Below are positions 25,618-34,510 of a stretch of 49,579 nt of DNA, piece by piece (position 1 is the first letter of the stretch; every line of letters begins with the position of its first letter). This DNA is from Photorhabdus namnaonensis (GTDB lineage Bacteria; Pseudomonadota; Gammaproteobacteria; Enterobacterales; Enterobacteriaceae): positions 6,124 to 55,702 of the forward strand of contig NZ_LOIC01000080.1 in NCBI RefSeq assembly GCF_001684335.1, written 5' to 3'. Both the position numbers and the translations under genes were made by a program. The notes below the pieces were generated by a model, which saw only the letters and a program-made list of their open reading frames with translations, did not search any database and had not been told where the DNA came from.

Positions 25618-26778
25618 ATGTTAAACACTGAACGCTTGTGGGGCGGTAGTGTAGAAAATCCCGTGATCGGCTTGGGAGTATTATTGCTCTTTTTATTGGC
25701 CGCTTTGCCACTCCAGGCGGCGGAGACTTATCAGGACTGTGAGATTGAAATGGTGCAAATGGTTCGTAATGTCACCGGTTATGCAATGGCGCCAAATAAC
25801 AAAAATAAGCGTGATTACTCACGGGATGAGATAGTGGGTTATACCACCAGCGGCCCTCTTGATTGGTCGACAACTTGTCGCGTCCCCATTGGGACGCGGT
25901 TTATGGCCTACACTGTGGGATTGGGAACGCGTCCATTGATCTCTTCGTCGTCACCGAGTAGTGTCCGGGTAGGAAGGATCGGCGACTTTATGGTTGATAT
26001 CGGGCAATCTTCACTCTCTTGCCAAACGCATGGTTTACCCGGTACCTATCAATCAGCCAGTTTGGCTAAGGGGAATGCCAGCGTTAACATTCCATGCGTT
26101 CCAGATGCCAACGGTCTGGTTGATGTCACTATCCGTACCGTGACAGGGGCAATTTACCCGGACAGTGACGGTAATTTCAATGTGAAAGCCGGAGGTAGTC
26201 CCCAGTCAGTGGGCGCGATCGGCTGGACTCCTGCGCCCATATCGGGTTCTAACGGCATGCTGAAATCCCTATGGAGCACGGTTATTCTTTCACCAGTTAA
26301 AAAGCCATCCACTTGTGCGGTTGCCCTGACCCCTTCATCGGTGGATTGGGGCACGGTGAAAAGAGCCGGTAAACAGGCGGGAGATCCACTGGCGTCGGCC
26401 AGACAGATAGGGGTAAACAGCACATGTTCCGGCGATGACGCTGTATTCCAAAATTCACGCCTACTTTACCGAATCGATGGGCCATTTGTGCCGGGTAAAC
26501 CGAATGCATTAGCTTCCTCAATAGCGGAAGTCGCCTTTGTGTTTTTCGATTCTGCCAATAAACCCTTATCTCTCGGGACTGGGCGCAGAGGCGAAGGAGA
26601 GAACGCAAGATACGTTAAACGGGGAGACGATAGCTATACCGCATCAACACAACTGTCTGTGGTACCGATTTTGTTGAGGACTGATGGCGCCGGAGGGCGA
26701 GCCAGCGCCGTAGCGGTTATTTCCGTGTGGTCGGATGTTAATTTTGTCGAACCATCTGCCTGGCAAAGACCGCCGTAA
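25618..26778 (+). CDS. Putative fimbrial tip protein/adhesin of the second operon
   Basis: A 386-residue secreted protein. A hydrophobic signal segment (VIGLGVLLLFLLAALPLQAA, about 16-35) precedes the mature part. The N-terminal domain has cysteines in YQDCEIEM, STTCRVP, LSCQTHG and NIPCVPD. The C-terminal part (about 220-386) looks like a pilin-type domain: STCAVALTPSSVDWGTVKRA with the first cysteine and NSTCSGDD with the second. A two-domain protein at the 3' end of a chaperone-usher operon is the usual place and shape of a tip adhesin. The adhesin call is inferred from position and architecture; no known adhesin family was recognised. Confidence 0.68.
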   Translation: MLNTERLWGGSVENPVIGLGVLLLFLLAALPLQAAETYQDCEIEMVQMVRNVTGYAMAPNNKNKRDYSRDEIVGYTTSGPLDWSTTCRVPIGTRFMAYTVGLGTRPLISSSSPSSVRVGRIGDFMVDIGQSSLSCQTHGLPGTYQSASLAKGNASVNIPCVPDANGLVDVTIRTVTGAIYPDSDGNFNVKAGGSPQSVGAIGWTPAPISGSNGMLKSLWSTVILSPVKKPSTCAVALTPSSVDWGTVKRAGKQAGDPLASARQIGVNSTCSGDDAVFQNSRLLYRIDGPFVPGKPNALASSIAEVAFVFFDSANKPLSLGTGRRGEGENARYVKRGDDSYTASTQLSVVPILLRTDGAGGRASAVAVISVWSDVNFVEPSAWQRPP

Positions 26779-26861
26779 GCCCTTGTATCTTGAACATTGA
26801 TTACAATGTCAACATGATTAACCTCAGTTTTGTTTAAACTGATTTATTGTGCGGAAAATAT

Positions 26862-27800
26862 CTACAGAGTGTCATTATCATCATCGTATGTTCGACTCGC
26901 TTCCTGGATAACAAACTCTTTAACAGATTGAACTTTAGTGGGGCCGTTGGGGCCATATTTGTAGACATTACCAGCCAGATTGCTAACTAAAAACATGACA
27001 TATGACATTCTATCGCGCTGCCCATTTCTTTCTGTGCGAGCAACGCCATGTATATTGGCCCGAACATTCGGGGTTAAATTCTCAGTCAGCACTTCGATCG
27101 AACTACCAAAGTTAATGATTAGGTGTCCTGGAACAGGATCAATAGCTAAAAGTTCATCATTTATATAGGCAAGAAGGCCACGTTCAGTTGATCTTAGAAC
27201 TGTCACCCATCCTGAATCCCGGTGAAATTTAGAGCCTCGGGTGGCTTTCTCTGATCGGAAGTGGTTAAACGATAACATCTGGTTTTCTAACCCTTCTGAA
27301 ATACCATTGGTAATGAGTTCCCAGTCACGACGAGGAATGCCAACATAAGTTAACACGGAGCGTAGTACACATATACCGATGTGCGCCATATGGCGACCCA
27401 GTGTCGCGACCTCTGATGGCATGAGGTGCCAATGTTTCCGTTCGAGGCGAAAATGTTCCCATTGATCATGTTCTCTGTCGAAATAACCTTCGTAGCTATT
27501 GGAAAAAGTAGTATATGATTTGAATCCCGTATAGGGGCGAAGGTCACCTTCTGTGGCGGGTTCAAAGAAATGGTATGCAAATCGATCGCCGTGTTCAAAA
27601 TCCATGTATGATGGTGCTTTCAGGAGGAAAAAGCCATCCCGGAGGGCTCGATCAAAGCCGTCGTTGTCATCAAAAATAAGGTTATCTCCCTCTAGATAGG
27701 AGCGCGCCATATCTACTGATTTATATGTTTTTGAAGCTTCACTTTCCGATGGCATTGGTGGGAGTTTGACTGGAGTTCGCATTGTCGATGATGTTGTCAT
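26862..27800 (-). CDS. 2OG-Fe(II) oxygenase (isopenicillin N synthase-like superfamily)
   Basis: A 312-residue cytoplasmic protein. The iron-binding facial triad is visible: His193 and Asp195 in SKFHRDSGWVTVL, and His251 in RANIHGVARTER; Arg264 and Ser266 in DRMSYVMF match the R-x-S motif that binds the carboxylate of 2-oxoglutarate. Such enzymes hydroxylate or desaturate small molecules or amino acids with ferrous iron. Substrate unknown. It stands alone, convergent with the fimbrial operon and 700 bases from mltD, with no biosynthetic neighbours, so it may tailor a metabolite made elsewhere. The start ATG has AAAGG upstream. Confidence 0.82.
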   Translation of the reverse strand: MTTSSTMRTPVKLPPMPSESEASKTYKSVDMARSYLEGDNLIFDDNDGFDRALRDGFFLLKAPSYMDFEHGDRFAYHFFEPATEGDLRPYTGFKSYTTFSNSYEGYFDREHDQWEHFRLERKHWHLMPSEVATLGRHMAHIGICVLRSVLTYVGIPRRDWELITNGISEGLENQMLSFNHFRSEKATRGSKFHRDSGWVTVLRSTERGLLAYINDELLAIDPVPGHLIINFGSSIEVLTENLTPNVRANIHGVARTERNGQRDRMSYVMFLVSNLAGNVYKYGPNGPTKVQSVKEFVIQEASRTYDDDNDTL

Positions 27801-28512
27801 AATGATAGCCTTTAGATGTGGTAAAAGAACTTTTGTTTATTCTTTTTTATCTCGGAAATGTATATTGCCAATATTACATGTGGTGCTTATTCTTATATTG
27901 TTTTTTTATAGTGTATTAATCTATTTTTTCGTTATATTAACGGCTGGGTAATTATATTAACAAGTTTATTTGTTAAAACGTTAAGTAACTATTCGGCAAA
28001 GTAATCAATATTGAACGCTAACTATCCTAGCTGACTTTTTGAATATTACAAGAATTCGATGGATTATATATGAAAAATAATAGAAATATAAATGGCGACA
28101 ATAGAGTTATATTCTTTTAATCTGTTGTTAATGTGAATGTTTTATAAATTATTTGGTGATGTTTTATTGCTTTTATTATTTGTTGTTAAACGTAATAGTT
28201 TATCAATGATATTTTTATGATTTTCATTAAGTTTAGTAATTAATGTTTTATCGTGATTATATTGTTGCATTATTTAAATGCTATTTCTTAAATAGCATGT
28301 TTAATACTTTAATATGTTGATGGTTAATTTGGTTTTAATGATTTAATTTTTTGTTTATCAATTAGTTATGTGATTATATTGCACTGTTTACCAATTCGTT
28401 TGATTCTGAAAAGAATGAGCAAAGGATTATTCCACTCAATATGAAGGAATGGCTCTAAAAGAGAGCCATCTATTATCTTCGTTCAACAATATAATACCTA
28501 CTGGAAAAGATT
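27801..28512. other. AT-rich intergenic region between the oxygenase gene and mltD
   Basis: About 710 very AT-rich bases with no credible gene. It contains a 9-bp hairpin (ATGCTATTT, 28278-28286, with AAATAGCAT, 28290-28298) and the hairpin at 28449-28469. The composition suggests H-NS-type silenced DNA, which is inference. Confidence 0.5.
28449..28469 (-). terminator. Candidate terminator downstream of mltD
   Basis: ATGGCTCT (28449-28456) pairs perfectly with AGAGCCAT (28462-28469) around a 5-base loop, 44 bases past the mltD stop. The T-run is poor, so this may be only a transcript-end hairpin. Confidence 0.45.
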
Positions 28513-29877
28513 TTAAGCTTCATCAGAAAATTCATCGACATAGAGCGTTAACTCAATTCCTGGTTTGATATCTGTTGTTTTTATGCCATCGTTCCAGTTC
28601 ATTAAATCCTTAATGTTGATACCGTGACGTTTAGCAATACTGGCGATTGAATCGCCTTGGCGTACACGGTAAATAATGGCGTTGTCATTATTTACCCTTA
28701 ATACTTGCCCAATTTTTAATAGTCTGGCGGTTCTCAGATTATTCATGCGTTGTAATTCACGGGTAGAAACGTTAAACCGCTTTGCAATAGCGGATAATGT
28801 ATCACCTGAACGAACTTTATATTGGCTTTGTTGACTCAATCGGCGGTTGCTGTTAGCAACTTCCTGACGAATATTGCTTAAAACGGTTTTATTTGCCAGC
28901 GAGTGTTTAAATTGATCAACTTTTGCCTTTGGCAGCATGATGTAATGTGGACCGTTAGGCGATGTTACTCCTCGCTTATATCCGGGGTTATAGGCTTTAA
29001 TCGATGTCAGGGACATGCCAGCCAGTTCTGCGGCTTGAGACAGCGTGATTTGTTGCCCGACATCAACTTGAGCAAGCGCCCGTTGATTATTGGATTTTGG
29101 CAGCGTAACGCCATATTTATCGCTGTTACGGATGACATCACTGAGCGCCAGAACTTTAGGCACATAGAGCGTAGTCTCCCGTGGTAGTGATAATGACCAG
29201 AAATCCGTTGGCTTACCTTTTATCTGGTTTTCTTTTATTGCACGCATAACACGGCCTTCGCCGCTGTTATAAGCAGCAATAGTCAATAACCAGTCGCCAT
29301 TGAACATTTTATTCAGGCGTTGTAACAGATTCAGGGCGGCAGTTGTTGATGCGGCGACGTCCCGGCGTGCGTCGTACCATTTATCCTGAGTAAGACCGTA
29401 ATTGCGGCCCGTATCCGGGACAATCTGCCACAGACCCGCGGCCTTGGCGCGTGAGGTAGCATGCGGGTTAAAAGCACTCTCCACTATGGGTACCAGTACC
29501 AGTTCCATTGGCATATCGCGTTGCTTGATCTGCCTGACTATCCAGTACATATACGGTTCAGCCCGTAAAGTTACATCGTGGAGATAGCTCTTATTTTTCA
29601 AGTAATAATTTCGTTGTTCACGAACCCTGTAATTATCAGGGATTTTCATCTTCAACTCATCACGGATGTATCCCCACAGCTCACGCTGAGCGCCAGAATC
29701 ACCCTCTCCCCAGTAGGCAGCAAGCGGATCGGTATCATCAGTTGCTGCTATCTTGCCTGTCTTTAGACTCGTTGAAGACGAATTCTGTACCCGTTGTCCG
29801 GCTGTCGTCGACCAATCAGGCCCGGATTGACAGCCAACCAGCAAGACAGATGCGAACAGAATCGCTTTTGTCTTCAT
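28513..29877 (-). CDS. mltD: Membrane-bound lytic murein transglycosylase D
   Basis: A 454-residue outer-membrane lipoprotein that cleaves peptidoglycan glycan strands. The lipobox LVGC gives Cys16 for lipid attachment. The SLT domain (about 105-225) has the catalytic Glu133 in VPIVESAFNPHA, the GLWQIVPDTGRNYGL block and AAYNSGEGRV. Two LysM domains follow at the C-terminus (about 353-395 and 401-447), each beginning Y-V-R-GD. Length equals the Escherichia coli enzyme. It is followed on the same strand order by gloB upstream, as in E. coli. Confidence 0.96.
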   Translation of the reverse strand: MKTKAILFASVLLVGCQSGPDWSTTAGQRVQNSSSTSLKTGKIAATDDTDPLAAYWGEGDSGAQRELWGYIRDELKMKIPDNYRVREQRNYYLKNKSYLHDVTLRAEPYMYWIVRQIKQRDMPMELVLVPIVESAFNPHATSRAKAAGLWQIVPDTGRNYGLTQDKWYDARRDVAASTTAALNLLQRLNKMFNGDWLLTIAAYNSGEGRVMRAIKENQIKGKPTDFWSLSLPRETTLYVPKVLALSDVIRNSDKYGVTLPKSNNQRALAQVDVGQQITLSQAAELAGMSLTSIKAYNPGYKRGVTSPNGPHYIMLPKAKVDQFKHSLANKTVLSNIRQEVANSNRRLSQQSQYKVRSGDTLSAIAKRFNVSTRELQRMNNLRTARLLKIGQVLRVNNDNAIIYRVRQGDSIASIAKRHGINIKDLMNWNDGIKTTDIKPGIELTLYVDEFSDEA

Positions 29878-29948
29878 AATTAATTTTTATGGTTGCTTAA
29901 AAGACGACCAATAATACTTATCTTGGCTTGATATAGCAACTCTCTCAA

Positions 29949-30701
29949 TCAGAATTGATCTTTTCGTCTTCTTAGTTGACAGAAAACGGCGGAAAGCGGT
30001 TGAGAGTTGGGGACAATTCCAATATTTCTTTGTAAATCAATATCATCACATTTTAAGAAAATATTAATTTTTTTCTCGGTTTGTAATGTGGTTGGTACTG
30101 TTGGTTGATTGTTTTCCCTCATTTGGGTTACTTTTTGCTGATATTCGCGGATAGTCTGATTGGGTAAAACAGCATGAGCAAATTTCATATTAGAAACGGT
30201 ATATTCATGGGCGCAGCAGATCAGTGTGTCATCGGGCAGCTCAGCTATTTTACTTAGTGATGCATACATCTGTTCAGCGGTTCCTTCAAAGAGGCGTCCG
30301 CAACCACCAGAGAACAAAGTATCCCCACAAAAGAGGTAAGGCGCCTGATAAAAAGCAATATGCCCCAGAGTATGGCCGGGAACGTCGATGATCTGGAAAG
30401 AAAAATGACCGAAATGGATGCTATCGCCGCCACAGACTACCATTGTCGCACCTTTGCTCTTGGTTTCTTTTGGGCCGTATACTGGTAGTTCAGGGAATCG
30501 ATCAATAATTCCAGGAACGCCGCCAACATGATCGTGATGATGATGGGTAAGTAAAATTGCATCGGGTATCCAGCCGCGGGATTTTAAGGTATCAAGAACA
30601 GGTTGTGATTCTGTCGGATCAACGATGACAACATGTCTATTTTCGTCACAAAGTAACCAAATGTAATTATCCGAAAGGGCGGGAATGCTGATAAGCTCCA
30701 T
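29949..30701 (-). CDS. gloB: Hydroxyacylglutathione hydrolase (glyoxalase II)
   Basis: A 250-residue metallo-beta-lactamase-fold enzyme that hydrolyses S-lactoylglutathione to lactate and glutathione in methylglyoxal detoxification. The metal motif [10 protein letters not shown] (His53, His55, Asp57, His58) is followed by [25 protein letters not shown] and [13 protein letters not shown]. The C-terminal extension ending in basic residues is typical. It is divergent from yafS with only 40 bases between the start codons, so the two promoters overlap, as in other enterobacteria. Confidence 0.96.
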   Translation of the reverse strand: MELISIPALSDNYIWLLCDENRHVVIVDPTESQPVLDTLKSRGWIPDAILLTHHHHDHVGGVPGIIDRFPELPVYGPKETKSKGATMVVCGGDSIHFGHFSFQIIDVPGHTLGHIAFYQAPYLFCGDTLFSGGCGRLFEGTAEQMYASLSKIAELPDDTLICCAHEYTVSNMKFAHAVLPNQTIREYQQKVTQMRENNQPTVPTTLQTEKKINIFLKCDDIDLQRNIGIVPNSQPLSAVFCQLRRRKDQF

Positions 30702-30741
30702 TGTATACCTCTTATTAACAGCGGGTTATAAGGAAGAAGCC

Positions 30742-31458
30742 ATGAAATCTGCACATACAATACAGAATATAAATCCCCCGGCTTCTTGGGCTGATTTACC
30801 TTGGGGAGAGTATTACCGTGCCGCTTTGGAACGTCAATTACAACCTTGGTGGCCGAAAATATTTGGTTTCCATTTGTTGAAAGTCGGTAATTTGAGTGCT
30901 GAAATCGACAGCAAGGAGTGTTCGATTTTTAATCAGATTAATGTGGGTAAGGAAGGAAAGAATATGCAGGTGATTACTGATCCTTACCATCTACCGTTTG
31001 AAGGGAAGTCCGTTGATGCTTGTTTACTGAGCCATATGTTGGCTTACAGCGCTGATCCCCATCGTCTTTTACGGGAAGTTGATCGAGTGATGATTGATGA
31101 TGGTTGGCTTATTATCAGTGGTTTTAATTCATTGAGTTTGCTTGGTTTGGGAAAATTAGTGCCGGGATTATGGCGTCATCAACCCTATTGCAGCCGGATG
31201 TTCTCCCTAATGCGCCAACTTGATTGGTTGAGCTTGCTTAATTATGAAGTGGTGTATCGTGACAGTTTCCAAATATTGCCTTGGCGAAATGAAATGGGTT
31301 TTGTTAATCGGCGCTTGTCTGTATTGGGTTGTGTCAGTCTGATTATTGCCCGCAAACGCACACTGCCATTAACGCTAAACCAGATAAGAGTAACGTTATT
31401 AAAACCTAAATTGGGCAGTGCTGTTGGCGTAACAAAATGTTACCGAAAGCGCAGTTAA
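30742..31458 (+). CDS. yafS: Class I SAM-dependent methyltransferase-like protein YafS
   Basis: A 238-residue protein resembling E. coli YafS, a methyltransferase-fold protein of unknown substrate. [20 protein letters not shown] at the N-terminus is followed by [20 protein letters not shown] and a [20 protein letters not shown] block like motif II/III of class I methyltransferases. ATG 30742 is chosen for AAGGAAG 8 bases upstream. It converges with rnhA with a 4-base overlap of the stop codons. The neighbourhood gloB-yafS-rnhA-dnaQ is the conserved E. coli order. Confidence 0.9.
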   Translation: MKSAHTIQNINPPASWADLPWGEYYRAALERQLQPWWPKIFGFHLLKVGNLSAEIDSKECSIFNQINVGKEGKNMQVITDPYHLPFEGKSVDACLLSHMLAYSADPHRLLREVDRVMIDDGWLIISGFNSLSLLGLGKLVPGLWRHQPYCSRMFSLMRQLDWLSLLNYEVVYRDSFQILPWRNEMGFVNRRLSVLGCVSLIIARKRTLPLTLNQIRVTLLKPKLGSAVGVTKCYRKRS

Positions 31459-31925
31459 TCTCTATTTTCGAGATATCCAGCATCGGTTTCTGTTGGTGAA
31501 TTTGCTGCGGCACGGGCTAATTCATCACAACGTTCATTTTCATCGTGTCCGGCGTGGCCTTTGACCCACAGCCAATCAATGTCATGGCGGCTAATGGCTT
31601 GATCAAGACGTTGCCATAAGTCGACATTACTGACCGGAGATTTATCTGCTTTACGCCAGCCGCGTTTTTTCCAGTTATGAATCCATTGTGTAATGCCTTG
31701 ACGCACATATTGGCTGTCGGTGGTTAAGGTAATTTTGCAAGGACGAGTCAGCGTTTCCAGGCCAATAATTGCCGCCATGAGTTCCATTCTATTGTTTGTT
31801 GTACGATAAAAACCTTCGCTAAGGGTTTTTTCGTGTTGTTGATAGCGTAATAACACACCGTAGCCCCCAGGCCCCGGATTGCCGAGACAAGATCCATCGG
31901 TGAAAATTTCTACCTGCTTGCTCAT
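31455..31925 (-). CDS. rnhA: Ribonuclease HI
   Basis: A 156-residue enzyme that cleaves the RNA strand of RNA-DNA hybrids. The N-terminus [19 protein letters not shown] holds the catalytic Asp10; [22 protein letters not shown] and the [18 protein letters not shown] segment hold the other metal ligands and the His loop. ATG 31925 matches the E. coli start; a longer frame from 31949 has no support. It is divergent from dnaQ with 57 bases between the starts, the classic overlapping rnhA/dnaQ promoter region. Confidence 0.97.
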   Translation of the reverse strand: MSKQVEIFTDGSCLGNPGPGGYGVLLRYQQHEKTLSEGFYRTTNNRMELMAAIIGLETLTRPCKITLTTDSQYVRQGITQWIHNWKKRGWRKADKSPVSNVDLWQRLDQAISRHDIDWLWVKGHAGHDENERCDELARAAANSPTETDAGYLENRD

Positions 31926-31982
31926 ATCTGGTAGACTCTGCTTATTCAATTCAAAACCCTAAGTCTGACATAAAAAGGCATT

Positions 31983-32729
31983 ATGAGCACGGCAATTACA
32001 CGACAAGTTGTTCTTGATACCGAAACTACCGGTATGAATAAATTAGGTGTTCACTATGAAGGGCACAAAATTATTGAAATTGGGGCTGTGGAGGTTGTTA
32101 ACCGTCGTTTAACCGGCCGCCATTTTCATGTCTATATTCAGCCGGATAGATTGATCGATCCTGAAGCATTTGAAGTGCATGGGATCAGTGATGAATTTTT
32201 GCAGGATAAACCGCTGTTTGCTGATGTTGCAGATGAGTTTATTGAATTTATTCGCGGCGCTGAATTGATTATCCATAACGCTCCCTTCGATATCGGCTTT
32301 ATCGATTATGAGTTTGGCAAGCTGGATCGTGATATTCCACCAACTGCGGATTTCTGCAAGATTACTGATAGCTTACAACTTGCAAGAGGGTTCTTTCCGG
32401 GGAAAAGAAATAACCTTGATGCGCTATGTGATCGTTATGATATAGATAATTCTAAACGAACCTTACATGGCGCGTTGCTTGATGCCGAGATATTGGCTGA
32501 TGTCTATTTGATAATGACAGGCGGTCAGACTTCTCTTGCTTTTTCAATGGAAGGGGAAATTGCTGGTGGTGCGAATGTTTCTGAAATACAGCGCGTTACC
32601 CGGTCTCAAACGGCATTAAAAGTTGTTTATGCAACGGATGAAGAACTCGCGGCTCACGAATCCAGATTGGATTTAGTTGAGAAGAAGGGCGGGAGCTGTT
32701 TATGGCGTATAAATCCTGAACAGAGTTAA
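31983..32729 (+). CDS. dnaQ: DNA polymerase III epsilon subunit (proofreading exonuclease)
   Basis: A 248-residue DEDDh 3'-5' exonuclease. Exo I is VVLDTETTG with Asp12 and Glu14; Exo II is HNAPFDIGFIDYEF; Exo III is LHGALLDAEILADVYL. The C-terminal part (about 190-248) is the polymerase alpha-binding segment and ends LWRINPEQS. It provides proofreading in the replicative core together with alpha and theta. Length and context (rnhA upstream, tRNA-Asp downstream) are as in E. coli. Confidence 0.97.
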   Translation: MSTAITRQVVLDTETTGMNKLGVHYEGHKIIEIGAVEVVNRRLTGRHFHVYIQPDRLIDPEAFEVHGISDEFLQDKPLFADVADEFIEFIRGAELIIHNAPFDIGFIDYEFGKLDRDIPPTADFCKITDSLQLARGFFPGKRNNLDALCDRYDIDNSKRTLHGALLDAEILADVYLIMTGGQTSLAFSMEGEIAGGANVSEIQRVTRSQTALKVVYATDEELAAHESRLDLVEKKGGSCLWRINPEQS

Positions 32730-32858
32730 CATAAAATTGCAAATAAATCACCTTTTGGGGTGAAAAGTTGATCAAACTCGTCACTTTGTTATAAAAGATA
32801 TTGACGGAATGATCTTGGATTCGTAATATTCACCTCGTTCTCAACCAGAACGCTGCGC

Positions 32859-32935
32859 GGTGCGGTAGTTCAGTCGGTTAGAATACCGGCCTGTCACGCC
32901 GGGGGTCGCGGGTTCGAGTCCCGTCCGCACCGCCA
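32859..32935 (+). tRNA. aspV: tRNA-Asp (GTC anticodon)
   Basis: A 77-base tRNA with encoded CCA. The 7-bp acceptor stem GGTGCGG (32859-32865) pairs with CCGCACC (32925-32931), followed by discriminator G and CCA. The anticodon arm is CCGGC-CTGTCAC-GCCGG (32886-32902), with anticodon GTC at 32893-32895. The T arm GCGGGTTCGAGTCCCG is intact. It lies just after dnaQ, as aspV does in E. coli. Confidence 0.97.
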
Positions 32936-32945
32936 AAGATTTCGA

Positions 32946-32973
32946 AGCCCTGGGTAGTTTCCCGGGGCTTTTT
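32946..32973 (+). terminator. Terminator after tRNA-Asp
   Basis: AGCCCTGGG (32946-32954) pairs with CCCGGGGCT (32961-32969, one G-T pair) around TAGTTT and is followed by a T-run. Confidence 0.85.
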
Positions 32974-33077
32974 CGTTCGTATCTATATCTTTTTTGTTTG
33001 TACTTATACCATGTTGTAATCTCTCGATAGACAATATAAATGATAATGAAATTGCATTAACATAAGGCATACAGGTG

Positions 33078-33344
33078 CTACCAGATTTCTACACAGCTTG
33101 TTTCTGCAACTTTTATTAAGAATTTGTTCTCTTTGCCGGGTCTATAGCGTGATGGCCAAATATCCGATGGATGTAAACCTAATTCAGTAGCGATTAATGC
33201 TTCTCCCTTCGGCCACGGGCGATGTAATGCGTTACTCAGTGTTGATGACGCTAGGCCAGCTTTGCGAGAAACGGCTGAAAGATTTGTTCCTTGTTTTCTC
33301 AGTGCCGCAATAATATCTGCCGGGTGCCAGTCTTGAATACCCAT
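33078..33344 (-). CDS. Ner/Nlp (SfsB)-family DNA-binding protein
   Basis: An 88-residue protein of the Ner-like helix-turn-helix family: GIQDWHPADIIAALRKQGTN, then LSAVSRKAGLASSTLSNALH and RPWPKGEALIATELGLHPSD, ending IWPSRYRPG plus a short tail. Ner represses early transcription in phage Mu; chromosomal Nlp/SfsB proteins regulate sugar genes. ATG 33344 with GGAG 7 bases upstream is preferred over a far upstream in-frame start at 33443. It lies just downstream of a tRNA gene, a common integration site, and may be a remnant of a mobile element, but no integrase or att repeat is seen. Confidence 0.85.
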   Translation of the reverse strand: MGIQDWHPADIIAALRKQGTNLSAVSRKAGLASSTLSNALHRPWPKGEALIATELGLHPSDIWPSRYRPGKENKFLIKVAETSCVEIW

Positions 33345-33824
33345 AAATAATCTCCAAGTTTTAATTGTGAGAAAAACATTGATAATAGATAAATTATCAA
33401 TGTTTTGCTGTTTGGTAGTAATTAGGTGCAGATTATCGATCAAGGTTAATTGAATTGGCTATCGGAGAGAATACTGAATAATAGTATCGATTGTTTTATA
33501 ACAGAATATTCCCTATATATTGCAGGTGTTTTTTCTTAATGTAAAGATCATTATTATTATCTGTGAAAAATATTCTTAGTTTAATAACTGAAATAACTAA
33601 TAGTTTCTTATGAATACTTTTTTGTTATTTTTCAGACAATTTATTAACGGTAATTAATATTACATTTACATACAGAGAAATTCCTTGTTTTTTGCAAACT
33701 ACGACTCTAGGGTTTTATTCCATATATAATCTGGTTAAGTCGTGTTAGAATCATTTTAATAGTTTCATATTTGGTTTTTATAATATTGTTTCCTTTTATA
33801 ATAATTTTGATATAAAGGTGAGGT
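33345..33824. other. AT-rich intergenic region
   Basis: About 480 AT-rich bases between the Ner-like gene and the first PAS/LuxR gene. I see no gene, terminator or repeat that I can support. Confidence 0.45.
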
Positions 33825-34484
33825 TTATAAATAAGGAAATAAAAATCGCTCTGGTATATAAAGGTTAAAATTATTGATACGGCAATACTCCTCAAATTGA
33901 GAATCAGAGTCCACTTTTAGTTTCTGGTATGTTTTTTCTATCTGATCTTTCACAGATTGGTAAGAAATATTAAGTCTCTCACTGATCTCCTTTCTGCTAT
34001 GTTTTGCCAGAAATAGGAAAATAATTTCCCACTCTTGTTGGGAAAATTGTTCCGAGGGAGAGCAAAACATAATGGAAGGTGGCAGTTTCCCTTCGAAAAA
34101 CTCCTTCAAAGAAAGCGCTTCTGCTTTTCGCCCATGAAAAATAATGCCAATACATTCATTATCTTCACTATAAAATGGGAATTTTTCGAAGTAGTAGGAA
34201 CAAAGACGTTTTTCTTTGCCAAATCTATGGGTTTCTAATGAGCATATACTTTTTTCCAAATGCATGACAGTTCTGTCATGTCGTTGAAATTGCTTTTCAA
34301 AGATTGCTCCTTCCCAGGGTAATTCACAATCAAAACGCCCTTCAACGTCCAAATCAAGCGGGATATCTTGTAGCATAGCCATTGCTGTATTTTCATAAAT
34401 AAAGCAAGTGCTTTGATCTTTAATGCCCCAAGGATCATGGCTATGTTTTATGGTGTTTATTATCTGCGCTGATATATTATTCAT
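33825..34484 (-). CDS. PAS4/LuxR-type solo transcriptional regulator 1
   Basis: A 219-residue regulator. The N-terminal half (about 10-130) has the PAS-like pattern HDPWGIKDQSTCFIYENTAM, the LPWEGAIFEKQFQRHDR block, and YYFEKFPFYSEDNECIGIIF. The C-terminal LuxR helix-turn-helix (about 150-205) reads FSQQEWEIIFLFLAKHSRKE, then ISERLNISYQSVKDQIEK. This PAS4-LuxR solo architecture is expanded in Photorhabdus; signals are mostly unknown and not acyl-homoserine lactones. ATG 34484 with AGGTGA upstream is chosen; a GTG 9 bases earlier is possible. It is a paralogue of, and downstream of, the gene at 34511. Confidence 0.88.
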   Translation of the reverse strand: MNNISAQIINTIKHSHDPWGIKDQSTCFIYENTAMAMLQDIPLDLDVEGRFDCELPWEGAIFEKQFQRHDRTVMHLEKSICSLETHRFGKEKRLCSYYFEKFPFYSEDNECIGIIFHGRKAEALSLKEFFEGKLPPSIMFCSPSEQFSQQEWEIIFLFLAKHSRKEISERLNISYQSVKDQIEKTYQKLKVDSDSQFEEYCRINNFNLYIPERFLFPYL

Positions 34485-34510
34485 TGTTTTCACCTATTTT
34501 ATTTACCTCA

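Noticed and set aside
32859-32935. tRNA-Asp as the attachment site of a genomic island
   Set aside because: No second copy of the tRNA 3' end and no integrase gene were found in the window.
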